A program made the translations under genes and the position numbers. From positions 62,001-126,000 of the forward strand of contig JARGOB010000002.1 of assembly GCA_029212925.1 (NCBI GenBank): a stretch of DNA of 64,000 nt, written 5' to 3'. The notes below the pieces were generated by a model. That model did not search any database. It saw only the letters and a list, made by a program, of their open reading frames with translations, and was not told the origin of the DNA. The stretch's first letter is position 1; the number at the start of each line of letters is the position of its first letter. This document shows, piece by piece, positions 35,368 to 44,879 of the stretch. This DNA comes from Coxiellaceae bacterium (lineage in GTDB: Bacteria; Pseudomonadota; Gammaproteobacteria; Coxiellales; Coxiellaceae).

Positions 35368-36557
35368 GCGTGCCTCTGAATCAATAATGTCACTTGATTA
35401 TTCGCGCCTCTGGATGACAATTGCTGCACTTTTAATCCCGTGTTTTCTAGCTGCGTGATTAAACCTTGCACTGAAGCCTGGCCTTGCTCCTGCAGAGTGA
35501 TCGTCAGACGCGACTTAGCATAATCCATCGATTCTGCTTGCCAGTGAGGGTCTTTATGCAAAATAGGCCCGACCAATTGCAGCATTTCGATCATGGTATT
35601 TTGCGCTTGCAGCGATTTAAAATGCCCCAAACGCTCGGTAATTAAATCACGCGCATCAGCAGGGTCTTTTGATTCCAATTGCGCTTGCGCCATTGCTGAC
35701 TGTATCTCGCCAATCAATGCCGTGTTCTGATGATGCATATAGAAGTAACCGCTGAGATTCATACCAAGCACCAATAACAAACAGACAACCGCAATCGAAC
35801 CGCATTGCAGCCATCTTTTTTTGATGCGGCTTAAGCGAGTATGCAAGCGATACTTACCTTGCAATAGGTTTATCGCTGGCTGCTTAAGCAGTTCAGCCGC
35901 ATCTAACCAAGGGTTTGTTGGGTGCCAAGTCAATGCAGAAGAAAAGCCCTGATCAAAAATATGACCATGTTTCTGCACATCACCAATCACATCAATCGCC
36001 TCTGGCATTTGATTACCATAGCTCTGCACAATCATCGGCCAACACAGCTCAAATTGATCAATATCAAAACTCGCGCCTAATTGATCCCCCCGACGCCACA
36101 GCACAGCATCCTCAACAAATGCAATACTCCAATGTTCAGGCTTACGGTGTAATGCCAGACAGTCAGGCAAAATAGCGGTAACATTTAAGCCCAGCTTTTT
36201 TAAGGCATGATACAACTGTAAAAAATCATCTCGCTGTATCGCGGCAACAGTTGTCGTTTGTGCTGTCACTTCGCCCTTAACGAAATAAATCGACTCCACA
36301 TCGTCCGCTATTTGATCTTCAACAGCAAAAGGCAATGCTTCAGCCAATTCGGCCGCGCTCATTTTAGGCAAATTTGCTTGCAATAAAGCAATCGACTGCC
36401 CAGGCAGTAACACAAATAATTGTTTGATATCAGGTAGTGCTTCTAAATCAATCAAATCATCGAGCCAACGATGATCAATCGCATTATGTCCTTCCGCTAG
36501 TGTAAACAACTCAAACGGCTGGTCGATACTATGTGGAAAGCGGATAACGTAGTTCAT
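35364..36557 (-). CDS. gspL: Type II secretion system protein GspL
   Basis: Platform protein with an actin-like cytoplasmic domain that recruits the GspE ATPase; 397 aa. The cytoplasmic part is about 1-240 (LLPGQSIALLQANLPKMSAAELAEALPFAVEDQIADD is typical). One membrane helix lies near 247-268, and a periplasmic ferredoxin-like domain (about 290-397) follows. It starts 20 bases after gspK and overlaps gspM by four. Confidence 0.92.
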   Translation of the reverse strand: MNYVIRFPHSIDQPFELFTLAEGHNAIDHRWLDDLIDLEALPDIKQLFVLLPGQSIALLQANLPKMSAAELAEALPFAVEDQIADDVESIYFVKGEVTAQTTTVAAIQRDDFLQLYHALKKLGLNVTAILPDCLALHRKPEHWSIAFVEDAVLWRRGDQLGASFDIDQFELCWPMIVQSYGNQMPEAIDVIGDVQKHGHIFDQGFSSALTWHPTNPWLDAAELLKQPAINLLQGKYRLHTRLSRIKKRWLQCGSIAVVCLLLVLGMNLSGYFYMHHQNTALIGEIQSAMAQAQLESKDPADARDLITERLGHFKSLQAQNTMIEMLQLVGPILHKDPHWQAESMDYAKSRLTITLQEQGQASVQGLITQLENTGLKVQQLSSRGANNQVTLLIQRHA

Positions 36558-36577
36558 AAATTCATCTTACCCGAGCT

Positions 36578-37669
36578 TTATGTAGATTGCCATAACACGT
36601 ACGCATGCAGCGGCTTCTTTGGCTTTTTGTTGCCGCTCAATTGTGATAAATCAGCTGTTTTTTGACCAGCAGAATCCATTCGCGATGCAGACGTGGCATT
36701 ACTAGCTTTTTTGTTGGTGTTTGATTTAGGTTTGCCAGCTGTTGATGCCTGTAAATTAGATTGCCATTGCGGTATTGAGGTTCCTATAGCAATCAAGCTG
36801 GTGTTTACTATTTGTTGGTTTTGCTTTGATGCTGAGGCTTCTAGCACAAAAAACTTACTATCATACGCCATTAATTTATTATTGATGGCTTGCGGGCTGG
36901 TATTTTGCGCCTGCAGGCACTTGGTGAACACCTTGGCAGTTTTAAAACCTTTACTACTTTTGCGACAAGCGATAATGGCCTTCACTTTATCCATCGTCAC
37001 TTTTTTATCTTTAAACATCGCCCACATCACCGGCGCACTCACTGAATTGAGATTCATTTTAGTTTTAGGCGGCAAAGCCACCGTATAAGGAAACAACTTT
37101 TGCATTAACGAAGCTGTCACACCACTGACTAATCGCATTTCGCTGATATCAGCCATTGGTCGATGCGCTAGCTGGTACTTCACCCCCGACTGATAACCGG
37201 ATGCCACTTTGCTTTTTCTTACCCAGGCACTGACTTGTTGCGCTACGGACATGGCCGCCTTAATATCATAGTTACCATCTACTGCGGTTATTAATTTAGC
37301 AAATACCGGCATATTTGCGGTTTGAGTTAATAGGTTAATATTAAAACGCGCCTGTGCATCGCTGACCTGACCAGACACCTTGACACCATATATATCTATC
37401 GGTTGAATGTTTTCAGCAAACGTCATAATGGTGTGTTTCTTCTTGTTCTTTAATGCCAGTTGTAATAACTGTTGCTTAACCATGTCTTGAACACCTTGCG
37501 TGGCTGCCATCATGCCATCCATATTCGACACCATGCCCGTTTCAAAAATATCTAAATGTTGCGATACCATCATGGCTGTTGCAATAGTCGCCACTACCAC
37601 CGTTACCATAATGGCAACGATCAACGCAGCGCCACGTTGTCTACTGCTACTTTGCGTTGGGTATGGCAC
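36578..37669 (-). CDS. gspK: Type II secretion minor pseudopilin GspK
   Basis: Large tip pseudopilin, 363 aa. Prepilin cleavage after Gly13 (RQRG|AALIVAIMV) leaves Val at +5 rather than Glu, as is usual for GspK. The hydrophobic helix is followed by the alpha domain with the insertion typical of GspK (ARFNINLL and MNLNSVSAPVMWAMF segments). The last 60 residues are Ser/Lys-rich. It overlaps gspJ by 23 bases. It is the only pseudopilin here with the canonical Gly at -1. Confidence 0.93.
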   Translation of the reverse strand: MPYPTQSSSRQRGAALIVAIMVTVVVATIATAMMVSQHLDIFETGMVSNMDGMMAATQGVQDMVKQQLLQLALKNKKKHTIMTFAENIQPIDIYGVKVSGQVSDAQARFNINLLTQTANMPVFAKLITAVDGNYDIKAAMSVAQQVSAWVRKSKVASGYQSGVKYQLAHRPMADISEMRLVSGVTASLMQKLFPYTVALPPKTKMNLNSVSAPVMWAMFKDKKVTMDKVKAIIACRKSSKGFKTAKVFTKCLQAQNTSPQAINNKLMAYDSKFFVLEASASKQNQQIVNTSLIAIGTSIPQWQSNLQASTAGKPKSNTNKKASNATSASRMDSAGQKTADLSQLSGNKKPKKPLHAYVLWQST

Positions 37670-38291
37670 GCGTTGCTCCTGCTAAGTTAACAATACGCTG
37701 CACGCGTCCCCATCTTTGCAAGCTCATGGTGAGAATAATGGCTTTTGGTAAGTCTGATTGTTTTTGTTTCTTACTATTATTTTCCATTTGTTGTGGTTGC
37801 GGCCAAAAGCTCACTACCTGATTATGTTGATCTACAAATTGAACCTGCATACTTTGCACATGATCCAGTAATACTTTTTTCGCTGGTGTTGCACTATCCG
37901 CAGTAAAATCCAAAACCGGCCAATTTTCAAAGATGAGCTTACCGTTTTGAAACACAAAACCAACCCGCGTCAAGAAGCTGGATTTATCTTGAAAGCCAGG
38001 ATTTAATCGACCCAAGTTGGTGAATGCCACACCACCATCTATGGTTGACACTGCAGGATAGGTTGCCCCATTAGCTGCTGTGATGGGACGATCAATAATA
38101 TTGGCGACATTCCGTTGCCACAACAATAATGAAATTTGAATATTCATTAACTCATCATCAATGCCCCTTAAACGCTGATGTGTTTTAATCGTTGAGTGCA
38201 ACGTTAAACCCGCCAGCGTACCCAGAATAGCAAAGATAAATACCGCAATAAGAATCTCAAACAGGGTAAATGCTCTAATGCGCCTCATCAT
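37647..38291 (-). CDS. gspJ: Type II secretion minor pseudopilin GspJ
   Basis: Tip pseudopilin, 214 aa. Type III signal MMRRIRA|FTLFEILIAVFIFAIL, with Ala7 at -1 instead of Gly and Glu at +5. The body (LLLWQRNVANIIDRPI, TRVGFVFQNGKLIFENWPVLDF) matches GspJ. Overlaps gspI by four bases and gspK by 23. Confidence 0.92.
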   Translation of the reverse strand: MMRRIRAFTLFEILIAVFIFAILGTLAGLTLHSTIKTHQRLRGIDDELMNIQISLLLWQRNVANIIDRPITAANGATYPAVSTIDGGVAFTNLGRLNPGFQDKSSFLTRVGFVFQNGKLIFENWPVLDFTADSATPAKKVLLDHVQSMQVQFVDQHNQVVSFWPQPQQMENNSKKQKQSDLPKAIILTMSLQRWGRVQRIVNLAGATRAIPNAK

Positions 38292-38677
38292 GCTTGTGTC
38301 GCCTGCCGTTTAGGTGGGTCCCACACAAAACCCGCTAAATGATAGTACTTCACCTTACCTGTTTTATTGCCGACATAAATTTGCACTTGCTGATAATAGG
38401 GAGTACCTGATGAGACCGTTGCAGCCCACGTCCACTGTCGATTCCACATCGACACCACGCCGTTCTGCTCAGCATTTTGACGCAGTGATGGCAATTGTCC
38501 ATTTTGCAATTCTGCCAATATATTGCCGGCAACCCAACGCGACACGATAGACGATTGCAAATGCGTGGTAGTCAGCACGCCTTGCGACATGGCACGAATC
38601 ACGGCCGCGCAAGCAATAGCGATAATCACTAACGCCACTAAGATTTCAATCAATGTAAACGCTCTATGTATCCGCAT
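38288..38677 (-). CDS. gspI: Type II secretion minor pseudopilin GspI
   Basis: Tip pseudopilin, 129 aa. Very short leader MRIHRA, cleavage before FTLIEILVALVIIAIAC, Ala6 at -1. SRWVAGNILAELQ and the MWNRQWTWAATVSSG segment are typical of GspI. Overlaps gspH by 14 bases and gspJ by four. Confidence 0.92.
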   Translation of the reverse strand: MRIHRAFTLIEILVALVIIAIACAAVIRAMSQGVLTTTHLQSSIVSRWVAGNILAELQNGQLPSLRQNAEQNGVVSMWNRQWTWAATVSSGTPYYQQVQIYVGNKTGKVKYYHLAGFVWDPPKRQATQA

Positions 38678-39239
38678 CTAATTTCACCGTAATCGTTCCA
38701 TTACTAAACACATTCACTTTGTAAGACGACACTTTTTTCTTGTCTGCTTTCACTGTTAAGATCGCAGCCGTCACAAAGCCAGTGGGATAAAAAATGATTT
38801 GTGGCGATTGCGCATCATCAGGATCATCACTTTTAAATGAATTGGTTTTAACTTGTACTATCACATGATCAGCAAATGCTTTTGGGCGTGATAACTGGTC
38901 ATCACGTAATGGCGACCATTGCGTTTTACCATAAGCACCGGTCGCGGCCAAACGATAAAAACGATAACCTTTATCGGTAATCTTCATGCCCAATATAGCC
39001 GGTTGCAAAATCGCTTGCTGCGAAGCAACTGTCATCACCTCTTGCAGCTGATGCGCAGTCCCTTTCAGCTTGGCACCTAAACCAAAACCACTCAGGGATA
39101 ACACACCAACCAATAAAATAATCGCAACGATTACCAACACCACTAACAATTCTATTAATGTAAATGCCAGCTGGCGTGGTAACCGCACATCACCCTTAAT
39201 ACTGGGTTGCATTCGGATTTTGTGTTTTACTACTGTCAT
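38664..39239 (-). CDS. gspH: Type II secretion minor pseudopilin GspH
   Basis: Minor pseudopilin, 191 aa from this start. Leader ends LPRQLA|FTLIELLVVLVIVAIILL, with Ala25 at -1 and Glu at +5. The beta-rich body (LKGTAHQLQEVMTVASQQAILQ, GYRFYRLA, IIFYPTGFVTAA) is GspH-like. The start overlaps gspG by 44 bases; an in-frame ATG at 39212 would cut the overlap to 17 and give a 15-residue leader, which is the more usual length. Confidence 0.9.
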   Translation of the reverse strand: MTVVKHKIRMQPSIKGDVRLPRQLAFTLIELLVVLVIVAIILLVGVLSLSGFGLGAKLKGTAHQLQEVMTVASQQAILQPAILGMKITDKGYRFYRLAATGAYGKTQWSPLRDDQLSRPKAFADHVIVQVKTNSFKSDDPDDAQSPQIIFYPTGFVTAAILTVKADKKKVSSYKVNVFSNGTITVKLDADT

Positions 39240-39714
39240 CCTTCAACTTTCCTGACGATGAAATATTTTGAATATTCCAATTGCCAATGGTGGCATTAAT
39301 ACCAGTTCCAGTAGGGGCGTCATTCGCACCATAGGTAAAGATATCGATCGTGCCATGCTTGCCTGGATTGTCATAATGGTAAGCATGGCCCCATGGATCC
39401 AATGGCATACGTTTTAAATAGCCACCTGATGCATAGTTACTAGGAATATTACCGGTGGTTGGCTTAGTCACTAACGCTTTTAAGCCTTGTGCTTGGCTAG
39501 GATATACTCCGTTATCTAGCTTATATAAATCCAACGCATTTTCGATGGCTTGAATATCTTCTTTGACCTTAACCACCTTCGCTTGATCTGGACGTGACAT
39601 GATTTTTGGCACCACAATCGCGGCCAAGATCGCCATAATCACCACAACCACCATGACCTCAACTAATGTAAACGCGGCTGAGTGTCGCACAGAATTTTTT
39701 TGTTGCATGTTCAT
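39196..39714 (-). CDS. gspG: Type II secretion major pseudopilin GspG
   Basis: Main subunit of the T2SS pseudopilus, 172 aa. Leader of 14 residues, then FTLVEVMVVVVIMAILAAIVVPKIM with Glu at +5. The body DLYKLDNGVYPSQAQGLKALVTKP and YLKRMPLDPWGHAYHYDNPGKHGTIDIFTYGAND are diagnostic of GspG, including the Ca-binding loop. The -1 residue is Ala14, not the nearly invariant Gly. The C-terminal 25 residues extend beyond most homologues. Confidence 0.95.
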   Translation of the reverse strand: MNMQQKNSVRHSAAFTLVEVMVVVVIMAILAAIVVPKIMSRPDQAKVVKVKEDIQAIENALDLYKLDNGVYPSQAQGLKALVTKPTTGNIPSNYASGGYLKRMPLDPWGHAYHYDNPGKHGTIDIFTYGANDAPTGTGINATIGNWNIQNISSSGKLKDDSSKTQNPNATQY

Positions 39715-39718
39715 TCCC

Positions 39719-40945
39719 CTATCCTGAAAACTGATCTAAATTAAAGATTGGCAGCATAATAGCTAACACGATGTATAACACAATACCACCCATCACTAAA
39801 ATCATTACCGGTTCAAATAACGTCAATGCATTTTGAATAATCATCTCAACGTCATTTTCTAAACTTTCCGCGGCCTTATCTAACATTTCTTCTAACTGCC
39901 CACTGTTTTCACCACTGGCTACCAAGTGTAAAAACATCGCGGGAAAATAACCGGTCTTATCTAATGCCACATTAATATTAGTCCCTTCGCGCACCTTCTC
40001 GACACTGACCTCAACCGCTTCGCGCATGGGCACTAGCGTAATTAATTGCGCTGCTGCACGCATCGCTTCTAACACAGGCACACTGGCTGAATTTAAAATA
40101 CCAAAAGTGCGACCAAACCGTGCGCAGTTAATGATACGAAAATTTTTACCGATGACAGGCACACGTAACAACAAACGATGCACTTGCCGTCTAAATTTTA
40201 TTTTTTTCATCGCTCGAAAAAATAAAAGCATCATGACAACAAAACCTGCTAATACATACAAACCGTAATGTTTTATAAAGGTACTAAAAGCAATCAGTGA
40301 TGTAGTAACCGCAGGCAGGGCATGATTGGTTTGGGTAAATACTGTAACGATTTGCGGCACAACATAAATCAACAAAAACAACACCACCAACACTGACACA
40401 ATAACCATTAAACTCGGATAGACCAAAGCTTGCTGCACTTTTTGACGAATACGGTGTTGCTCTTCGGTATAATCAGCCAGTTTTTTTAATACTAAATCTA
40501 ATTTACCAGAGCGTTCACCGGAAGAAACCGTGGTTCGATATAACAAAGGAAATGAATTAGGGAAGCTATCCATGGAGTCAGCGAGCGTATGCCCCTCAAC
40601 AACACGTGAACGCACACCTATTAAAATACTTTTCACCCGTGGCTTTTCTGCTTGCTGTGCCACGCCAGCTAACACTTCATCAATCGGAATACCGGCAGCT
40701 AACAATGTAGACATCTGCCGCGTTACCAACGTCAAATCAGCTATCGACATTTTTTGACGCGATGTGGTTAGACGATTTAATTTATTTTTTACAGAACTAC
40801 CACCACCGCTGACCTCACGCACCTTTAACGGCATCAAGCCTTGACCACGTAATGCCATGCGCGCTTGGCGTGCACTGTCTGCTTCAATCACACCCTTTTG
40901 TTTTTTGCCATCTTGTCCGACAGCTAAATAATCATAAGCTGCCAT
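39719..40945 (-). CDS. gspF: Type II secretion inner-membrane protein GspF
   Basis: Polytopic platform protein, 408 aa, with two T2SSF domains (about 70-195 and 272-395) and three membrane segments near 172-195, 222-245 and 377-400. LPLKVREVSGG, LVTRQMSTLLAAGIPIDEVL and LVASGENSGQLEEMLDKAAESLENDVE are typical. It overlaps gspE by 14 bases and ends 4 bases before gspG. Confidence 0.96.
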   Translation of the reverse strand: MAAYDYLAVGQDGKKQKGVIEADSARQARMALRGQGLMPLKVREVSGGGSSVKNKLNRLTTSRQKMSIADLTLVTRQMSTLLAAGIPIDEVLAGVAQQAEKPRVKSILIGVRSRVVEGHTLADSMDSFPNSFPLLYRTTVSSGERSGKLDLVLKKLADYTEEQHRIRQKVQQALVYPSLMVIVSVLVVLFLLIYVVPQIVTVFTQTNHALPAVTTSLIAFSTFIKHYGLYVLAGFVVMMLLFFRAMKKIKFRRQVHRLLLRVPVIGKNFRIINCARFGRTFGILNSASVPVLEAMRAAAQLITLVPMREAVEVSVEKVREGTNINVALDKTGYFPAMFLHLVASGENSGQLEEMLDKAAESLENDVEMIIQNALTLFEPVMILVMGGIVLYIVLAIMLPIFNLDQFSG

Positions 40946-42500
40946 CGAGCTCTACCTCCGACGCAGAAACACGGATCACTTCTTCAATAGACGTTTCACC
41001 TGCTAACACCCGGCGCCAACCGTCTTGGCGCATGCTTGGATACAACTTACGCGCATAAGCCTCCATCGCAGCTTCACTTTCATTTTCATGAATCATCTCA
41101 CCCAGCCTCTCATCAATCGCAATCAACTCATAAATACCCGTTCGGCCGGTATAGCCCGAGTTATTGCACAGAGGACAACCATGCGGTGAATAGACCGTTA
41201 CTTTCTCATTCGCTGGTAAACCCATTTTGACCAATTGCTTTTCGGTCAACTCATGCGGCACTTTACAATCATCGCACAATACACGTACTAACCGTTGCGC
41301 TGCGACACCAATTAACGTTGATGATACTAAAAATGGCTCAACACCCATATCACGCAAACGTGTCACGGCGCCAATCGCGCTATTGGTATGCAGTGTTGAT
41401 AATACCAAATGACCGGTTAAACTGGCTTGCACCGCCATTTCTGCCGTTTCCACATCACGAATTTCACCGACCATCACCACGTCAGGATCTTGACGCAAAA
41501 TCGCACGTAAACCTTTAGCAAAGGTCATATTAACTTTAGTATTCACCTGCGTTTGACCAATGCCTGGCAGGTAATATTCAATCGGATCTTCCACCGTTAA
41601 AATATTACGCGACACATCATTTAACGCGGTTAATACCGCATACAAAGTAGTGGTTTTACCTGAACCGGTAGGACCTGTTACCAAAATAATGCCATGCGGC
41701 TTGGCAATTAAATCGTTCATCACATCTAATGTTTTTTGCGCCATACCTAAACTTAGCAAATCCAATGATGTCGATTTTTTATCAAGTAAACGCAATACCA
41801 CACGTTCACCGAAATGAGTGGGGATAGTGGATACCCGCACATCAACCGCGCGACCAGCAATACGTAAAGCAATACGGCCATCTTGCGGTAAACGTTTTTC
41901 AGCGATATCGAGCTTCGCCATAATTTTTAAACGCGATGTTAAAAGCGGTGCCAACACCCGCGGTGGACGCAGCACTTCACGCAACACACCATCAATACGA
42001 AAGCGCACTAAGATTTCTGACTCAAACGTTTCAAAGTGAATATCTGAGGCCACTTGCTTAATTGCTTGGGTAAGTAACGCATTTAATAAACGAATCACCG
42101 GTGCATCATCTTCGGTTTCTAATAGATCAGTCGTGGTAGGTAGTTGATCCATTAAATCCGACAAATCCATGTCTTCTTCGATATCACTGATCGCCTGAAT
42201 TGCGTGCTCAGTGCCAGTATCATACGCATGAGCCATCACCGACTCAAACTCCAAGCCATCGACAGCTTCAAAAATTAATGGTTCAGCCAAAAAACGACGC
42301 ACCTCAATCAAGGCATGATACGGTGTTACACCTTCGACATAAGCGACTACTAACTTATCGTCACGTCGCTCCTGAACAAAAATGCCATGTCGTTTGGCAT
42401 AATTGAAATTAAGTTTCGGTAGATTATCCGCTGATTCAAGCACAACGCCTTCAGCAATATCTTGCTCGTCAGGCTGTTGATCATTGTCTTGGTCTGTCAC
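40932..42500 (-). CDS. gspE: Type II secretion ATPase GspE
   Basis: Cytoplasmic hexameric ATPase that powers pseudopilus assembly, 522 aa. N-terminal GspE domains (about 30-150) precede the core: Walker A GPTGSGKTTT with K282, Asp box, Walker B region VMVGEIRD, the His box, and the four-cysteine zinc module CDDCK...CPLCNNSGYTGRTGIYE near 425-475. The start is GTG, supported by AGGAG 8 bases upstream. Overlaps gspF by 14 bases. Confidence 0.96.
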   Translation of the reverse strand: MTDQDNDQQPDEQDIAEGVVLESADNLPKLNFNYAKRHGIFVQERRDDKLVVAYVEGVTPYHALIEVRRFLAEPLIFEAVDGLEFESVMAHAYDTGTEHAIQAISDIEEDMDLSDLMDQLPTTTDLLETEDDAPVIRLLNALLTQAIKQVASDIHFETFESEILVRFRIDGVLREVLRPPRVLAPLLTSRLKIMAKLDIAEKRLPQDGRIALRIAGRAVDVRVSTIPTHFGERVVLRLLDKKSTSLDLLSLGMAQKTLDVMNDLIAKPHGIILVTGPTGSGKTTTLYAVLTALNDVSRNILTVEDPIEYYLPGIGQTQVNTKVNMTFAKGLRAILRQDPDVVMVGEIRDVETAEMAVQASLTGHLVLSTLHTNSAIGAVTRLRDMGVEPFLVSSTLIGVAAQRLVRVLCDDCKVPHELTEKQLVKMGLPANEKVTVYSPHGCPLCNNSGYTGRTGIYELIAIDERLGEMIHENESEAAMEAYARKLYPSMRQDGWRRVLAGETSIEEVIRVSASEVELDGSL

Positions 42501-42524
42501 CGCGTCAACTCCTGATATTATTCA

Positions 42525-44741
42525 CTAATGCGCTGGAAACGGTGCGGGTAGTCCAGTCGGATGATGCCCCGTACGCATCGCCGGGAAAACCACCCTGCCC
42601 GCTGGAACAATCGTCGATTGATCGGTCGCATACTTAATTTGTTGAGCACGCGCAAAGTTATAGCGCTTAGAAGTTTCTTGCAGATTCGACAAACGATCAC
42701 GTAAGATAGCCGGTTTCAAGAACACCATTAAGTTCCGCTGTATATTTTGCTTAACGCGGTAGGTAAATAAGCGACCAAAGTAAGGGATATCACCCAAGAT
42801 TGGCACCTTAACATCATTGACTGAATGCTGATTACGAATCAAACCGCCCAACACCAAAATATCTTTGCTGTTCACTAACACACCGGTGTTAATCAAACTG
42901 GTAGCAATTTTAGGGTTCTCTGAATTTTGATTACTGGTACTCTGCCCCAGCTCGCGATCAGACAACACAATTTTCAGCATGATGGTATTGTTCGGGCTGA
43001 TTTGTGGTGTCACTGTTAGCTTCAGTGTGACATCGGTACGTTGCAAGGTGGTAAATGGCACCGATTGGTTTTGATTACTTAGATTGGCACCGGTATCACT
43101 GGTCGCATAACTGCGGTTTTGCAGCCCAACGTTTTCACCCTGACTGATCAACGCTTTTTGGTTATTCAGCACTACCACCGATGGCGTGGCTAAAATTTGT
43201 GATTTCGTGTCATTTTGTAATGCCGTCAATAGGCCTTTAATGTCTTCGCCGCGCAAGAAGCCAGTACCGACATGGAAACCAATATCAGCACCAGACACAC
43301 CCGTACCGGTTGAACCCGTATCTGTCGATTGGCCACCTTGACTGGCCGGCGCAGGGTTAGCACCAACCGTACCCCATTGAATACCCAGCTTGCGCATCAT
43401 TTCTTCATCAACACGTACAATAATCGCTTCCACCAATACTTGCATTGGCCTGACATCGAGCACGCGAATCACCTTAAGTAGTTTGCGTGTAATCTGTGCC
43501 GGCGCAGAGATCAACACCGAGTTATTGCTTTCTTCTGCCACAATCGAGGCTTTCTTAGTGCCGCCGGCAACAAGAGGGCTGGCTTGCGAACCTGCCGCTG
43601 CCTGAGAACCACCCGATGAATTTGATAGCGTATCACTGGCATTATCACCACCATTGGTGCTCGCATCACCCAGTGAAGAAGTAGCCACTGGCGCTGCGGC
43701 CGCACCACCACCTTGCACTTTACCACCAATCAGTCGTACCAATACCGGCACCAAATTCTTAGCACGTAAAAATTTCAAATGCACTAAACGAATACCACCG
43801 CCATCTTGTGCGGCCTTAATATCCAAACGACGGATTAATTTTTTAGCAGTAGCAATATTCACCACACTGCCACTAATCAATATCGAATTACTGGTAGTAT
43901 CCGCGGCAAATGATACGTTGGTCACCTTGCCTTCAGCGCGATTGTCTTGCTGTAATTTATTTAATACTTTGACTAATTTTTCTGCGTTAGCATTTTTTAA
44001 TTCCACCTCTTGGATTTCACTGGCATTGTGATCATCCATGTTGTGCACAATTTTAGTCAAGCGCGCCACGTTATCAGCAGAACCTGCCAATATTAAGGTA
44101 TTGCTTGGGGTATAAGCCATAATGCTGCCCCACTCATGCATCAGTGGACGCAAGATTGGCACCAATTGTGCAGCGGATACATTGTAAACCGGCACGACTT
44201 TTAAAATAACTTGGTCATTACCCACCGGCTCTTTCTTTTTAACCACTTGCGTGCCAGCGTACTCTTTAGCATTCATCGCCGGTACAATTTTTATCACATG
44301 ACCAGCAGGCACAGCCGCATAACCCAACACCTGTAACATCGATAAGAACACTTTATATAACTGATCGTTCGACATAGGTGTTTTCGATACGATCGTCACC
44401 CGCCCTTGCACACGCGGATCAATAACAAAATTCTTACCCGTCAGTGCTGAGATAGTATGAATAACAGCCCGCACATCGGCATTCTGCAAGTTCCACACTT
44501 GTTTCTGTTGGTTTTTGTTTTTATTTTTGCTTTGCGTGTTGCTTTGTTGGGCAGGTGACGATGAACTGTTTGGTAAAGGACTATTCGCGGGCATCGATTG
44601 CAGCGGACTTGCAGCGCTGCTCGGTGTTTTATTGACTGCAGCACTGTGCGCTGCTGGATCAGCAGCCAAAATACTGGTAAAACTTAACGCAATCGAAGCA
44701 ACAGCTGCGGTGCAGAGTTTGCTCATGCAAGTTTGCGTCAT
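42525..44741 (-). CDS. gspD: Type II secretion outer-membrane secretin GspD
   Basis: Outer-membrane channel, 738 aa. Sec signal to about residue 27 (ALSFTSILAADPA), a Ser/Pro/Gln-rich linker, N0 (about 85-160), N1-N3 (about 175-430; N3 holds a Ser/Gly/Ala-rich loop), and the secretin beta-barrel domain (about 440-690; VPILGDIPYFGRLF and NLMVFLKPAILRD are signature). A tail of about 50 residues could be the pilotin-binding S domain. GGGGGA lies 6 bases before the ATG. First gene of gspD-E-F-G-H-I-J-K-L-M; gspN, gspO and a classical pilotin gene are not here. Confidence 0.96.
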   Translation of the reverse strand: MTQTCMSKLCTAAVASIALSFTSILAADPAAHSAAVNKTPSSAASPLQSMPANSPLPNSSSSPAQQSNTQSKNKNKNQQKQVWNLQNADVRAVIHTISALTGKNFVIDPRVQGRVTIVSKTPMSNDQLYKVFLSMLQVLGYAAVPAGHVIKIVPAMNAKEYAGTQVVKKKEPVGNDQVILKVVPVYNVSAAQLVPILRPLMHEWGSIMAYTPSNTLILAGSADNVARLTKIVHNMDDHNASEIQEVELKNANAEKLVKVLNKLQQDNRAEGKVTNVSFAADTTSNSILISGSVVNIATAKKLIRRLDIKAAQDGGGIRLVHLKFLRAKNLVPVLVRLIGGKVQGGGAAAAPVATSSLGDASTNGGDNASDTLSNSSGGSQAAAGSQASPLVAGGTKKASIVAEESNNSVLISAPAQITRKLLKVIRVLDVRPMQVLVEAIIVRVDEEMMRKLGIQWGTVGANPAPASQGGQSTDTGSTGTGVSGADIGFHVGTGFLRGEDIKGLLTALQNDTKSQILATPSVVVLNNQKALISQGENVGLQNRSYATSDTGANLSNQNQSVPFTTLQRTDVTLKLTVTPQISPNNTIMLKIVLSDRELGQSTSNQNSENPKIATSLINTGVLVNSKDILVLGGLIRNQHSVNDVKVPILGDIPYFGRLFTYRVKQNIQRNLMVFLKPAILRDRLSNLQETSKRYNFARAQQIKYATDQSTIVPAGRVVFPAMRTGHHPTGLPAPFPAH

Positions 44742-44879
44742 TCAGTTCCCCCAGAAAATCCCTTCGATTCCAACGCTCTATTCTAACGGATCAAATCTAC
44801 TATGTCATTACTCTTTATGAAGGTGCAGCTCAACCATAGCATTCCTGTCAACGAATTACGTAATGCACAAAATAGTGCA

